Of a stretch of DNA of 36,544 nucleotides, positions 24,850 through 34,400 are shown one piece after another. The first letter of the stretch is position 1. The number at the start of each line of letters is the position of its first letter. The position numbers and the translations under genes are program-made. The stretch is from the NCBI GenBank assembly GCA_003158475.1, contig PMJR01000068.1, positions 1 through 36,544 on the forward strand, written 5' to 3'. This DNA comes from Ignavibacteriota bacterium. Its GTDB lineage: Bacteria > Bacteroidota > Ignavibacteria > UBA10030 > UBA6906. The notes beneath the pieces were generated by a model. It saw nothing but the letters and a program-made list of their open reading frames with translations. It was not told the DNA's origin and searched no databases.

Positions 24850-27498
24850 TTGCCGACCGAATCTCGACACACCAAATCATCAATTCGCGGGAGGTCGGCC
24901 CTCCAGTTTGCACTCACCTTCATCGCACTCCTCAGCTCGGCATTTTCTTCCGGGTCCGCACAGTATAATTTTCTGGAAAACGGCGGCCCCCTCAACAGGG
25001 GTTCGGACAGCGGATTCATGCCGGACACGCCGACAAGGATCAAAATTGACCTGTCGGGCACCTGGGACTTCGCTGTAGAGGGAGGACCTTCAGGGACGGT
25101 CAGGGTTCCGTCCGCCTATGACTTCCGGGGTAAGGTCGTTTTCCAGCGGGGTGTGGAGGTGACGAAAGAACAGCTCGACCAGTACAGGTTTCACCTCGTG
25201 ATGCTCGGCGTCAACCATGCCGCGGAGGTGACTGTGAACGGCGAGTTCGTCACGTCCCACAGCGGCGGATATACGAGCTTCGTGGAATCTCTTCCTCGCA
25301 ACGCCCTTCAGATCGGGCGTGACAACACGGTCCGCGTCACGGTGAGCAACGAACTTGATGGGCGGACGACTTTCCCCGTCCGCCCGTCCGCCTGGGGATT
25401 GAGGAACTACGGAGGGATAACAAGGGACGTCTACCTCCTGGGGACCCCGCCGCTCTACATCAGGGACGCCGTTGTCAAATCTGACCTGTCAGAAAACGGT
25501 GCATCTGCGAAAGTCACCGTCAGCGTCACTGCGGACGGTTCGGACAGTCTCACCGCTGCTCCCGTCTCTGAGGGTGTGAAAGGCGCGGCGGCGGGATTCT
25601 TCTTCGAAGTCCTGGACAAGATGTCCGGTGTGCTGATTGCGAGGAGCCCGCTCGTCCCTCTGATCAGGAAGGGGAATGAATGGGAGGAGGCCGCGACCGG
25701 CATCGTCATGCAGAACCCGCGGCTCTGGAGCCCGGAGTCGCCGGAACTCTACCTTGTCAAATGCTATCTGGCTCATGTGGTCGCGAAAGAAGAGCGGATC
25801 GTCGATGAATATGACGTTGCGGCGGGGATCCGGCGCCTCGGCGTCGCGGGTGACCACCTGCAGCTCAACGGCAGACGGCTCCAGATCAAGGGAGTCTGCT
25901 GGTATGAGGACGCTCCCGGGAGGGGGAGCGCGATGACGTATGAAGAACGGGAAAAAGACGTCGCGCTCATAAAAACGCTCGGTGCGAACCTCATCAGGTT
26001 TATCGACCACCCTCCCCACCCCTATATGCTCAATCTGTGCGACAGGTACGGCATCCTCGCGATGGAAGAGATCCCCCTGGTCCAGACTCCGGGGGCGGTC
26101 CTCGGGAGCGACGGCTATGCGGATCTCGCCGCGACGACCGTGCGGGAGATGATCCTCAGGGACAGGAACCACCCGTCGGTGATGGCATGGGGACTCGGCG
26201 ACGAGATTCAGGCCGCCCATCCGTCCGCACGGCCGTTTATGCAAAGCCTCGTCCGGCTCGCGCGCACGCTCGATGGCAGGCCCCTGTACTGTGCCGTGCT
26301 CCCCGGCGCGGATTCCTGCACCTCGCTCATGGATATCGCCGCGCTCAGCGTGAACACGCAGGAGACTAAGACGTTCCGGTCCGAAGTCGAGCTCTGGCGC
26401 GACGCGCACAGGCATCAACCGCTCCTGGTAGTGAAAACCGGCACCGAAGTGCAGACGGAGAACCGGAACGGGTACGGCGATCCGCTGTCGCAGGAAGCCC
26501 AGGCCCGGTTCTACCTGCAGAGGTTCGACATACTCAAGTCCATCGATTGCGACGGGGGGATCGTCTGGTCATTCGACGACTGGAAAGGAGACCGGCCCTC
26601 GCTCACCGTCAGGTCGGGGAATCCATGGATGCACACGCAGGGGCTCGTGAACGCCGGCCGTGAGAAACGCCTTGCGTTCGAAGCGGTGCGCTCGATATTC
26701 CACGGCGAGAAATTCGTGGCACTCCCGGCGGGGAACCATTCGAACAGCGCGCCGATCATCTATGTGCTGGCCGGATTTGTGTTGCTTGTCGGCCTCGCGT
26801 ACGCGTACAATACAAGCCGCCGGTTCCGCGAATCACTCAACCGGTCGGTATTGAACTCGTACAATTTCTTCGCGGACGTCCGCGATCAGCGGATTGTCGC
26901 GCCGTGGCACAGCACGCTCCTGGGCGCCGTCGTCTCGCTGGCCGTCGCCATAGCTGTATCGGGGATCCTTTACAGGTTTCGGGACAGCATGCTTCTCGAC
27001 GCATCCCTCTCGTACCTGCTTGTCAGCGATGCCGCGAAGACGACCGCGGTCACGCTGATCTGGAACCCCCTCTGGTTCATCGGCGTAGTGGCGCTCCTGG
27101 TGTTCCTGCTGCTGCTCCTCCTCGCGCTGATTGTCCGACTGCTCCGGGCGTTCGTCCGCGCGCAGATCTACGCCTACCACGCCTACACGGTGACGATGTG
27201 GTCCACGGCGCCCTTGCTCCTGCTGGTCCCGGTGGGGATGGTGCTGTACCGGGTGCTCGACAGCAGCCTCTATGTGATCCCGGCTTTCATTCTCATCGCG
27301 GTGCTCTTTGCCTGGGTGTTCCTCCGCCTTTTGAAGGGGATGTCCATCATCATGGACGTCCTCCCGTTGAAGGTGTACTGTGCGGGACTGCTGTCGGTCG
27401 CTGCAGTCTGCGCGCTCGCGTACGCGTATTACGACTACACGCAGTCAGCGCCGATGTACCTGTCGTTTCTGTATTCCACTCTCGTCGACACGCAGTAA
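24850..27498 (+). CDS. Exported GH2-like protein fused to a polytopic membrane domain
   Basis: The 882-residue protein starts at a TTG; no ATG is close and the ribosome-binding site is weak, so the start is uncertain. A signal peptide ends near GSAQ. Domains in order are a GH2 sugar-binding jelly roll (about 60-200), an Ig-like domain (200-330), a GH2-type TIM barrel (about 335-620), and a roughly 250-residue membrane domain (634-882) with about six helices. The acid/base site reads WGLGDE with Glu452; the family norm is Asn-Glu, here Asp451. A possible nucleophile is Glu533 (KTGTEVQ). This suggests a cell-envelope glycosidase, or an inactive sugar-binding relative, anchored in the inner membrane and facing the periplasm. 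The substrate is unknown. smc follows after 21 bp. Confidence 0.8.
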   Translation: MPTESRHTKSSIRGRSALQFALTFIALLSSAFSSGSAQYNFLENGGPLNRGSDSGFMPDTPTRIKIDLSGTWDFAVEGGPSGTVRVPSAYDFRGKVVFQRGVEVTKEQLDQYRFHLVMLGVNHAAEVTVNGEFVTSHSGGYTSFVESLPRNALQIGRDNTVRVTVSNELDGRTTFPVRPSAWGLRNYGGITRDVYLLGTPPLYIRDAVVKSDLSENGASAKVTVSVTADGSDSLTAAPVSEGVKGAAAGFFFEVLDKMSGVLIARSPLVPLIRKGNEWEEAATGIVMQNPRLWSPESPELYLVKCYLAHVVAKEERIVDEYDVAAGIRRLGVAGDHLQLNGRRLQIKGVCWYEDAPGRGSAMTYEEREKDVALIKTLGANLIRFIDHPPHPYMLNLCDRYGILAMEEIPLVQTPGAVLGSDGYADLAATTVREMILRDRNHPSVMAWGLGDEIQAAHPSARPFMQSLVRLARTLDGRPLYCAVLPGADSCTSLMDIAALSVNTQETKTFRSEVELWRDAHRHQPLLVVKTGTEVQTENRNGYGDPLSQEAQARFYLQRFDILKSIDCDGGIVWSFDDWKGDRPSLTVRSGNPWMHTQGLVNAGREKRLAFEAVRSIFHGEKFVALPAGNHSNSAPIIYVLAGFVLLVGLAYAYNTSRRFRESLNRSVLNSYNFFADVRDQRIVAPWHSTLLGAVVSLAVAIAVSGILYRFRDSMLLDASLSYLLVSDAAKTTAVTLIWNPLWFIGVVALLVFLLLLLLALIVRLLRAFVRAQIYAYHAYTVTMWSTAPLLLLVPVGMVLYRVLDSSLYVIPAFILIAVLFAWVFLRLLKGMSIIMDVLPLKVYCAGLLSVAAVCALAYAYYDYTQSAPMYLSFLYSTLVDTQ

Positions 27499-27519
27499 TC
27501 TGAGGGTCCGCGGGGACGC

Positions 27520-30500
27520 ATGTATCTCTCAAAGCTCGAGATAATCGGCTTCAAATCCTTCGCCAACAGGGTGAACCTCGCCTTCGACAGCGGCATCTCC
27601 GCGATCGTGGGGCCCAACGGGTGCGGGAAGACGAACATCGTGGATGCGATCCGCTGGGTGCTCGGCGAGCAGAGGTACAGCGCGCTGCGGAGCGACAAGA
27701 TGGAGGACGTGATATTCAACGGGACCAAGACGCGGAAGGCTCTCGGCATGGCGGAGGCGTCTCTCGTCATCGAAAACACAAAAGGGATACTCCCGTCGGA
27801 ATACACGCAGGTGACGATCGGCAGGCGCGTCTACCGCTCGGGGGAGAGCGAGTACCTGCTGAACAAGGTTTCCTGCCGGCTGAAGGACATACTCGACCTG
27901 TTCATGGACACGGGGATGGGGGCGGACGCCTACTCCGTGATCGAGCTGAAAATGATCGAGACCATCCTGAGCGACAAGACCGACGAACGGCGGCGTCTGT
28001 TCGAGGAGGCGGCCGGGGTCACGAAGTACAAGCACCGCAGAAAGGCCGCGTACCGGAAACTGGAGAGCGTCCAGGACGACCTCGTCCGCGTCAACGATAT
28101 TGTGTCCGAAGTTCAAAAGGCGGTCTCCACGCTGGAACGGCAGGCCAGGCGCGCGGAACAATTCAACGAGGTGAGAACGAAGCTCCGGACTCTGGAAATC
28201 GACCTGATGGAGCGGGAGTTCGCGCAGCTCGCCGCCCGCTCCGCGCCGGTCGAGGAGAGGCTCCGCTCGCTGAACGACGACCGTTCCCGGATCGATCTCG
28301 ATCTCTCCGGGGAGGAATCCAGGCTGGAATCGCTGCGGAACCGGATGCTCGAATCGGAGAAGCGCCTGGCGGAGGCGCAACGCGATGTCAGCCTGCAGCG
28401 GGAAGCAATGCATCAGTTGGAAGAGAGCAACGCGGTCGCGGCCGAGAGGATCAAGGCGCTCAGGGCGAATTCCGCCCGGCTGGAGAACGAACAGGCGGAT
28501 CTGCGCCTCAACCTGGCGAGGATGGAAGAGGAGAAGATTTCCCTCGAGGGGGCGATCGGCGGGCTCCACGCGCGTGAGGGTGCAACCGCCGGGGCCCTCG
28601 GTGAGAGGAAGACGGCGCTCGCGGAATGCGAGGCGCGGCGTGATGCGGCGAAGACGGGCCTCCGTCTGCTCAATGACAGGACGCTCAGCCTCGTGCAGAG
28701 CGCGGCGGAACGGCAGACGGAGCAGGATCGGAGGAAGGGGCACGTGGAGAGCCTGAACGGAAGGTCGTCGCACGCGGCGGAGGAAGTCGCAGCGTACCAG
28801 CAGGATATGGCGCGCCTTGATAACGTCATCGCCGAGCTCACGGCGGAAGACCGTCTGGTCCGGAGGAAATTCACAGAAGCGGAGATGGGCTACTACCAGG
28901 CCGAGTCGCGCAGAAAGGACCTCGCCGGGGAAATTGACCGGCTCCGTGTGCGGGAAGCGGAACTGCAGAATGACCTGGGGAGGAAATCGGCCCGGATTGA
29001 TTTTCTCAAGGGGCTCGTGGAATCGAGGGAAGGGCTCCCGGAGGGAGTCCGCTATCTTTCGTCCTCCCCCGCGTGGAAGTCCTCGCGCAACATCACCGTG
29101 GCCGACGCTGTCCACGCAGAGGAACGCTACCGGACAGCCATCGAAGCCGCCCTCGGGGAATACGCGGGTCTTCTCGTGGTCGAAAACAGCGGGGAAGCGG
29201 AGCGCGGGATTGCTCTCTTGAAGAAGGAAGAACAGGGGAAAGCGACGTTCGTCTGCCTCGACAGGATGCCGGATATCCGGTCGTCCTTCAGGCTCCCGCC
29301 GATCCCGGGCGTCGAGGGTCTCGGGGCCGACATCGCGAAGTGCGATCCTGCATACGCCCCACTGTTCAGGCTCATTCTCGACAGGGTGATTATCGTGAAA
29401 GACGCCGCCGCCGCCGCGGCCGTCAGCAGGAGGATTCCCGGGGTCCGTTGCGTGACGCTCGACGGGGAGATCCGGACCGGGGTCGGGATCACCCGGGGAG
29501 GGAGCAGGAGGCAGGACGAGGGGGGGCTCATCGGCAAACGCGAACAGATTGAGGAACTCCAGCGGGAGATCGCCTCCCTCCGGGAACGGATCCGCGCTTC
29601 GGAAGAAGAACGGAACGGGGTGGTGACCGCCCACGAGGCAATCGACCTGAAGTCGTTGAACGAGGCGGTCAAGGCGATCGAAAAGGAGATGAACGGAATC
29701 GAGATGCGGATCGCCCAGGTGGCGTTCGAAAAGAAACGGGCAGCCGATATCATTGCGAGGAACCGGGAGGACATACAGGGGCTCGCCTCGGAAGTCTCAG
29801 AGCTGCAGTCGCTGATCGCCTCCGATGCCCCGGCGCTTGCCGCCCTGGGAGAGGAGAAGGTGGATGCCGAACGGGCGATCGGTGCGGCAACCAGGGAGCT
29901 TGAGGTCCTTGAGGAGGAGTGGAACGGACGGGCGCGTGAGATGAACGACGGGGAGATCGCCCTCGTGACCCTCCGCGGCGAGCTGCAGAATGCGATCGAC
30001 AGGCTTGCCAGGACGGGCAGGTCGGCGGTGGAAGCAGGAGCGCTCATCGCCCGCAGGGAGGAGGAGAAGGAACTCGGGGGGCGGGCCATCCTCGCCGACG
30101 AGGCTGCCGTCACTGAAAGCACGCGTTCGCTGGAGGGTCTCCGGGAGGTGCTCGGGGTGGTCGGGGCGCGGCGGGAGGCCGTGGAACAGGAGACGGCGGG
30201 GATTCGGGACGAGATACATGCGATCGAACTCGCCATCAAGGACCGTCGCAGGACGCATGACGATGCGCTCCGGACCGTCCACGAGCATGAACTGCGCCTC
30301 GCCGACCTGCGGGGGAAGGCGGAGCACATCCGCGCCCGCGCCAGGGAGGAATTCGAACTGGATCTCGCGCTCAGGACGTACCCGGAAGATGAATTCGTCG
30401 ATTTCGCCGCGCTGCGCGACGAGATACAGGGGCTCCGCGACAAGCTGAAGTCCCTGGGGAACATCAACTTCGCGGCGTTCGAGGAGTACACGACCGAAAG

Positions 30501-31089
30501 AGAAAGACTGGAATTCCTCTCGACGCAGCGGCAGGACCTGCTGGAAGCGGAAAAAACGCTCCTCGCCACGATCGAAGAGATCAACGCCACCGCACAGAAG
30601 AAATTCCTCGATACGTTCGCCCTCATCCGGGGCAATTTCATTGACACGTTTAAGAGCCTGTTCGACCCGGGGGACGAATGCGACCTCAAACTCGAAGAGG
30701 GGGTCGATCCGCTGGAGGCCAGGATCGAAATCGTGGCGAAGCCGCGGGGAAAACGTCCGACCTCGATCGATCTGCTTTCGGGGGGGGAGAAGACGCTGAC
30801 GGCAACGGCACTTCTCTTCGCGATATATCTCGTCAAGCCCAGCCCGTTCTGCATCCTCGACGAGGTGGATGCACCGCTTGACGATGCGAACGTGGACAGG
30901 TTTACACGCATACTGAGGAAATTTTCGGACAATACGCAGTTCATCGTCGTGACGCACAACAAAAGGACCATGGAGGCGGCAAGTGCCCTCTACGGGGTGA
31001 CGATGGAAGAGGAAGGCGTATCAAAACTCGTGACCGTCCGTTTTACCAAGGGGGCCCGGGTGGAATCCGCCGCGCTCGCGTCGGCGTAG
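27520..31089 (+). CDS. smc: Chromosome segregation/condensation ATPase SMC
   Basis: The 1189-residue protein is the usual length for bacterial SMC. It has an N-terminal Walker A GPNGCGKT (31-38), long coiled coils (about 170-490 and 680-1000), and a hinge (about 498-680) with the Gly-rich GVGITRGGSR. The C-terminal signature LSGGEKTLTA lies near 1086 and Walker B ILDEVDAPLDDAN near 1113. SMC dimers with ScpA/ScpB compact and separate chromosomes. ATG 27520 matches the family start (MYLSKLEIIGFKSFA). No scpA, scpB or ftsY is adjacent. Confidence 0.97.
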   Translation: MYLSKLEIIGFKSFANRVNLAFDSGISAIVGPNGCGKTNIVDAIRWVLGEQRYSALRSDKMEDVIFNGTKTRKALGMAEASLVIENTKGILPSEYTQVTIGRRVYRSGESEYLLNKVSCRLKDILDLFMDTGMGADAYSVIELKMIETILSDKTDERRRLFEEAAGVTKYKHRRKAAYRKLESVQDDLVRVNDIVSEVQKAVSTLERQARRAEQFNEVRTKLRTLEIDLMEREFAQLAARSAPVEERLRSLNDDRSRIDLDLSGEESRLESLRNRMLESEKRLAEAQRDVSLQREAMHQLEESNAVAAERIKALRANSARLENEQADLRLNLARMEEEKISLEGAIGGLHAREGATAGALGERKTALAECEARRDAAKTGLRLLNDRTLSLVQSAAERQTEQDRRKGHVESLNGRSSHAAEEVAAYQQDMARLDNVIAELTAEDRLVRRKFTEAEMGYYQAESRRKDLAGEIDRLRVREAELQNDLGRKSARIDFLKGLVESREGLPEGVRYLSSSPAWKSSRNITVADAVHAEERYRTAIEAALGEYAGLLVVENSGEAERGIALLKKEEQGKATFVCLDRMPDIRSSFRLPPIPGVEGLGADIAKCDPAYAPLFRLILDRVIIVKDAAAAAAVSRRIPGVRCVTLDGEIRTGVGITRGGSRRQDEGGLIGKREQIEELQREIASLRERIRASEEERNGVVTAHEAIDLKSLNEAVKAIEKEMNGIEMRIAQVAFEKKRAADIIARNREDIQGLASEVSELQSLIASDAPALAALGEEKVDAERAIGAATRELEVLEEEWNGRAREMNDGEIALVTLRGELQNAIDRLARTGRSAVEAGALIARREEEKELGGRAILADEAAVTESTRSLEGLREVLGVVGARREAVEQETAGIRDEIHAIELAIKDRRRTHDDALRTVHEHELRLADLRGKAEHIRARAREEFELDLALRTYPEDEFVDFAALRDEIQGLRDKLKSLGNINFAAFEEYTTERERLEFLSTQRQDLLEAEKTLLATIEEINATAQKKFLDTFALIRGNFIDTFKSLFDPGDECDLKLEEGVDPLEARIEIVAKPRGKRPTSIDLLSGGEKTLTATALLFAIYLVKPSPFCILDEVDAPLDDANVDRFTRILRKFSDNTQFIVVTHNKRTMEAASALYGVTMEEEGVSKLVTVRFTKGARVESAALASA

Positions 31090-31091
31090 CA

Positions 31092-31820
31092 ATGCCCCTC
31101 CGGCTTTTCGTCGACTTCGACGGGACGATCACGCGCGGCGACGTGGGGAACATTTTCTACCGCACGTTCGGAGGGGCTGCCTGCGACGAGCTGGTGAAGC
31201 GCTTCCGCGCCGGAGAAATCAACGCCCGCGAGTGCTTCCGGGGCGAAGCGAAGGCCATGGGACGGGTGAGTCCCGGGGCCCTGGGGGACCTCGTCGACGC
31301 GCAGGAGATTGATCCGTCGTTCAAAGGCCTTGTCGCATTCTGCCGCGACCGGGGGGTGGAACTCCTCATCGTGAGCGACGGTCTCGACTATTACATCCGG
31401 AGGATCCTCGCGCGGAACGACTGCGGTGAAGTGCCGTTCGTCTCGAACAGCGCCGCGCTCGTCCGTCCCGGCGAGGACAAATGTGCGGAAGTCTCTGTTG
31501 CGTTCCCGCATTCTGATGCCGGGTGCGACAGGTGCGCATGCTGCAAGCGGAACATCATGCTGACGAGATCGGCCGAGGAGGACATCATCGCGTATGTGGG
31601 GGAGGGTTTCTCCGACAGGTGCCCGGTCCGGTACGCCGACATTGTCTTCGCAAAGGACGTCCTGCAGACATACTGCCAGGATGAAAACATCTCCTACTAT
31701 GAGTACGCGACATTCGACGACGTCGTGGCGCGGCTGCGCACTCTGCTGGATCGGTCCCGGTTGCGCCCCCGGGCGCGGGCAGAGGCGGAGCGCCGTGCGG
31801 CTTTCCGGCACGAGTCCTGA
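31092..31820 (+). CDS. MtnX-like HAD-IB family phosphatase
   Basis: The 242-residue protein has the HAD nucleophile motif DFDGT (Asp8, Asp10), the motif-II segment LLIVSDGLD, and the motif-III/IV segment GEGFSDRCPVRYADIVFAKD. It also carries a Cys cluster, CDRCACCK, seen in MtnX-like phosphatases. MtnX acts in methionine salvage; related members have other or unknown substrates, and no methionine-salvage genes are adjacent. The gene starts 2 bp after the smc stop, indicating co-transcription. Confidence 0.8.
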   Translation: MPLRLFVDFDGTITRGDVGNIFYRTFGGAACDELVKRFRAGEINARECFRGEAKAMGRVSPGALGDLVDAQEIDPSFKGLVAFCRDRGVELLIVSDGLDYYIRRILARNDCGEVPFVSNSAALVRPGEDKCAEVSVAFPHSDAGCDRCACCKRNIMLTRSAEEDIIAYVGEGFSDRCPVRYADIVFAKDVLQTYCQDENISYYEYATFDDVVARLRTLLDRSRLRPRARAEAERRAAFRHES

Positions 31821-31841
31821 CCGCCGGCGGGGAACCTGACG

Positions 31842-32447
31842 ATGGAAGAAAACGACAGTGATATTCGCAGGCTGATATTCAAGTACAGGAGCTACACGCC
31901 GATTCCGTTTCTCCTGGTCATGATCTGGTCTGCGCAGCCGACGGTGCTGAGCCTTGTGATCGGGTTTGCCGTGGTCTTCGTCGGCGAGCTGATCCGCTTC
32001 TGGGGAGTCTCCATCGTCGGGGCGGAGACGCGGACGACGGGGACGGTGGGGGGGACATTCCTGATCACCAACGGACCGTTCTCGTACGTGCGCAACCCGC
32101 TTTACCTGGGGAACATGCTGCTCTACGCGGGCGTGGGGATAATGTCGATGGCCCTTTTTCCCTGGATGCTTCTCGTGGCCATCGCCTGGTTCTATGTTCA
32201 GTATTACCTGATCGTCACGCGGGAGGAAGAGTATCTGGCGGCGACGTTCGGGGGGGAGTTTGACGAGTACCGGAAGAACGTCCGCCGGTTCGTCCCGCGG
32301 CTGAGGCCGTACAGGTCCGCACGCCCGGCGGCCAAGACGGTGGACCCGTCGGAAGGGCTCTCGAGCGAGAGGCGGACGCTCCAGGCCATCGGACTTGTTA
32401 TCGCGCTTGTCATGGCGAAATATATCTACCTCCATCCGCCGGGGTGA
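31842..32447 (+). CDS. Isoprenylcysteine carboxyl methyltransferase-like membrane protein
   Basis: The 201-residue protein has about five hydrophobic helices. It carries the family motif NGPFSYVRNPLYLGNML followed by the EEEYLAATFGGEFDEYRKNVRRFVPR tail segment (split here by residues; Glu-Glu and Arg-Phe-x-Pro are the key parts). These motifs mark the ICMT/PEMT-like methyltransferase group. The bacterial substrate is unknown, and a lipid is as likely as a protein. It lies 21 bp after the HAD gene and 4 bp before lpxB, so a link to envelope lipid synthesis is plausible but unproven. Confidence 0.78.
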   Translation: MEENDSDIRRLIFKYRSYTPIPFLLVMIWSAQPTVLSLVIGFAVVFVGELIRFWGVSIVGAETRTTGTVGGTFLITNGPFSYVRNPLYLGNMLLYAGVGIMSMALFPWMLLVAIAWFYVQYYLIVTREEEYLAATFGGEFDEYRKNVRRFVPRLRPYRSARPAAKTVDPSEGLSSERRTLQAIGLVIALVMAKYIYLHPPG

Positions 32448-32451
32448 CGCG

Positions 32452-33585
32452 ATGCCTCCCCGGGTACTGATGGTGGCGGGGGAAGCCTCCGGTGATCTTC
32501 ACGGGTCTTCGGTGGTGCGGGCCTTGAAAGTCCTTTCGCCCGCCGTAGAGGTGGCGGGGGTTGGAGGTGACAGGATGCGCCGGGAGGGGATGGAAGTGGT
32601 CCATGACATCGCGGATCTTGCGTTCATGGGATTTGCCGAGGTCCTCCGCAACCTGGGGACCATCAGGGAGGTACGACGGCTGCTCGTCGGTGAGCTGGAG
32701 CGCCGCCGTCCCGAGGTCGTCGTGCTGATCGACTATCCCGGGTTCAACCTCCGTTTCGCACGTGAGGCAAAATCCCGGGGGATCCCGGTTCTGTACTATA
32801 TCAGCCCCCAGGTGTGGGCATGGCACCGGGGGCGTGTCAAGAAGATGAAGAACCTGGTGGACCGGATGAAAGTGGTCTTTCCTTTTGAAGTGGACATATA
32901 CAGGAACGAGGGGATCGACGTCGAATTTGTCGGGCACCCGCTCGTGGAGCAGATCGGGACCAGCTGCACGCGGGGGGAGTTCCTTCTTCGCCACGGCCTC
33001 GACCCGTCGAAAAAGCTTCTCGGCCTCTTCCCCGGCAGCAGGCGCCAGGAGGTCGAACGGATCCTCCCGGTGATCTCCCGGGCCGCCGGGCTTCTCTGCG
33101 GGGGGAGGGAACTGCAGGTGGCGATCGGCGTGGCTCCGAATCTCGGGAAGGAGTTCGTCGGCCGTTTCACCGGCGCGGGGTCGAGCGCCGTGATGGTGGA
33201 GAACGGGACATACGACCTGATGGCGTACGCGGACGCGGCGATCGTGACCTCCGGGACAGCGACGCTCGAGACCGGGTGGTTCGGCACTCCGATGGCGGTG
33301 GTCTATCGGACATCCCCATTGACGTATTTCATCGGGCGGCTGCTCGTCGACGTACGATCGATCGGACTTGTCAATATCGTGGCGGGAAAGAACATCGTTC
33401 CCGAATTCATACAGGGTTCTCTGACGGCCGGGAACCTCGTGAAAGCCGTGGGGAGGTTCCTCGACGATGAGTCGCTCATGACTTCCGTCCGGCGGGAACT
33501 ATCGGTCATCCGGGAGAAGCTGGGCGGACCCGGCGCCTCCGGGCGCGTCGCGCGCGGCATACTTTCTCTGGCGGGGGCGGCGTGA
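32452..33585 (+). CDS. lpxB: Lipid-A-disaccharide synthase
   Basis: The 377-residue glycosyltransferase condenses UDP-2,3-diacylglucosamine with lipid X to make the lipid A disaccharide at the inner membrane. Motifs are VAGEASGDLHG at the N-terminus, DYPGFNLRFA, YYISPQVWAW, LGLFPGSRRQEV, and TSGTATLE in the nucleotide-binding half. ATG 32452 gives the family N-terminus; the longer open frame overlaps the previous gene. The stop overlaps the next start as GTGA. Confidence 0.96.
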   Translation: MPPRVLMVAGEASGDLHGSSVVRALKVLSPAVEVAGVGGDRMRREGMEVVHDIADLAFMGFAEVLRNLGTIREVRRLLVGELERRRPEVVVLIDYPGFNLRFAREAKSRGIPVLYYISPQVWAWHRGRVKKMKNLVDRMKVVFPFEVDIYRNEGIDVEFVGHPLVEQIGTSCTRGEFLLRHGLDPSKKLLGLFPGSRRQEVERILPVISRAAGLLCGGRELQVAIGVAPNLGKEFVGRFTGAGSSAVMVENGTYDLMAYADAAIVTSGTATLETGWFGTPMAVVYRTSPLTYFIGRLLVDVRSIGLVNIVAGKNIVPEFIQGSLTAGNLVKAVGRFLDDESLMTSVRRELSVIREKLGGPGASGRVARGILSLAGAA

Positions 33586-34400
33586 GGCGGGACCTGCCCG
33601 GAGCGTTACTGGCGGGGGGAATGCTCTTCCTTGCGTCCTGCGGGCCGTCGCGGGAAACAGGGAAGGATGCGGCGGAGTCACGGGAATCAATCTATCGCCG
33701 AGGCCATCAGCTCTATCTCACGATGCACATGGAAGAGGCGGAAAATGAACTCCTGCGTGCGGCGGCAATGGATTCCACATACCGGGATCCGCTGATCGAT
33801 CTCGGGTCTCTCTGTTTCGATCTCGGAATGAAGGAAGAAGGACCGCGACGCGTTGACCGGTTCAGGAAGGCCCGCAATTTTTTCGCCAGGGCTGAAAACC
33901 TCGGATACCGGGAGGCGGCGGCGTATGACAGGCTGTGTGAGATCTGCACGGAACTCGACGATGCGCACGGGCTCCTGAAATACGCGAAGAAAAACGCAGA
34001 GCTGTATCCCTATGACCGGCAGTACTACAACCTGGGTGTCGCTCACTTCGCCGTGGAAGACTGGGCAGCTGTGGTGAAATCGCAGCGGGAGGCGTCGGAG
34101 AAGTTCAGGGAGTCCCAGTATACCGGTGCGTACTACCGGCAGATGGGGCGCGCATACATGAAAATGGACCGCGACCAGACAGCGGAACGGACGTTTGCCG
34201 CGGGAGTTCAGGCGATCGATGCCGTGATGGCGGGGGTGAAGAAGAACGGCGGGGGAACAGCATCGGCGGAGTACGGGCGCCTGCAGGACGATAAGATCGG
34301 GATGCTTCTCCTTCTCAAACGTCTTCACATAACGTACAGGGAAGCGGAGAAGCTTGCGCAGGTGGAGCGCCAGCTGAGAGAGGCCGGCTACTCAAAATAA
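33582..34400 (+). CDS. Tetratricopeptide-repeat lipoprotein
   Basis: The 272-residue protein starts at GTG 33582, overlapping the lpxB stop by 4 bp. Its signal peptide ends in the lipobox LASC, so Cys20 would be lipidated. The mature part is helical, with TPR-like repeats (for example YRRGHQLYLTMHMEEAENELLRAA-type, YYNLGVAHFAVEDWAAVV and YYRQMGRAYMKMDRDQTAERTF; each is a helix pair with Ala/Gly at TPR positions). TPR lipoproteins usually serve as scaffolds at the membrane. The TAATG overlap with lpxK suggests it is made with the lipid A enzymes. Confidence 0.75.
   Translation: MRRDLPGALLAGGMLFLASCGPSRETGKDAAESRESIYRRGHQLYLTMHMEEAENELLRAAAMDSTYRDPLIDLGSLCFDLGMKEEGPRRVDRFRKARNFFARAENLGYREAAAYDRLCEICTELDDAHGLLKYAKKNAELYPYDRQYYNLGVAHFAVEDWAAVVKSQREASEKFRESQYTGAYYRQMGRAYMKMDRDQTAERTFAAGVQAIDAVMAGVKKNGGGTASAEYGRLQDDKIGMLLLLKRLHITYREAEKLAQVERQLREAGYSK

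Noticed and set aside
27529-29634. 701-codon minus-strand frame opposite smc (and others at 14661-16433, 17889-19592, 29127-30971)
   Set aside because: These are low-complexity Arg/Pro/Gly- or Ser-rich translations opposite confidently identified genes.
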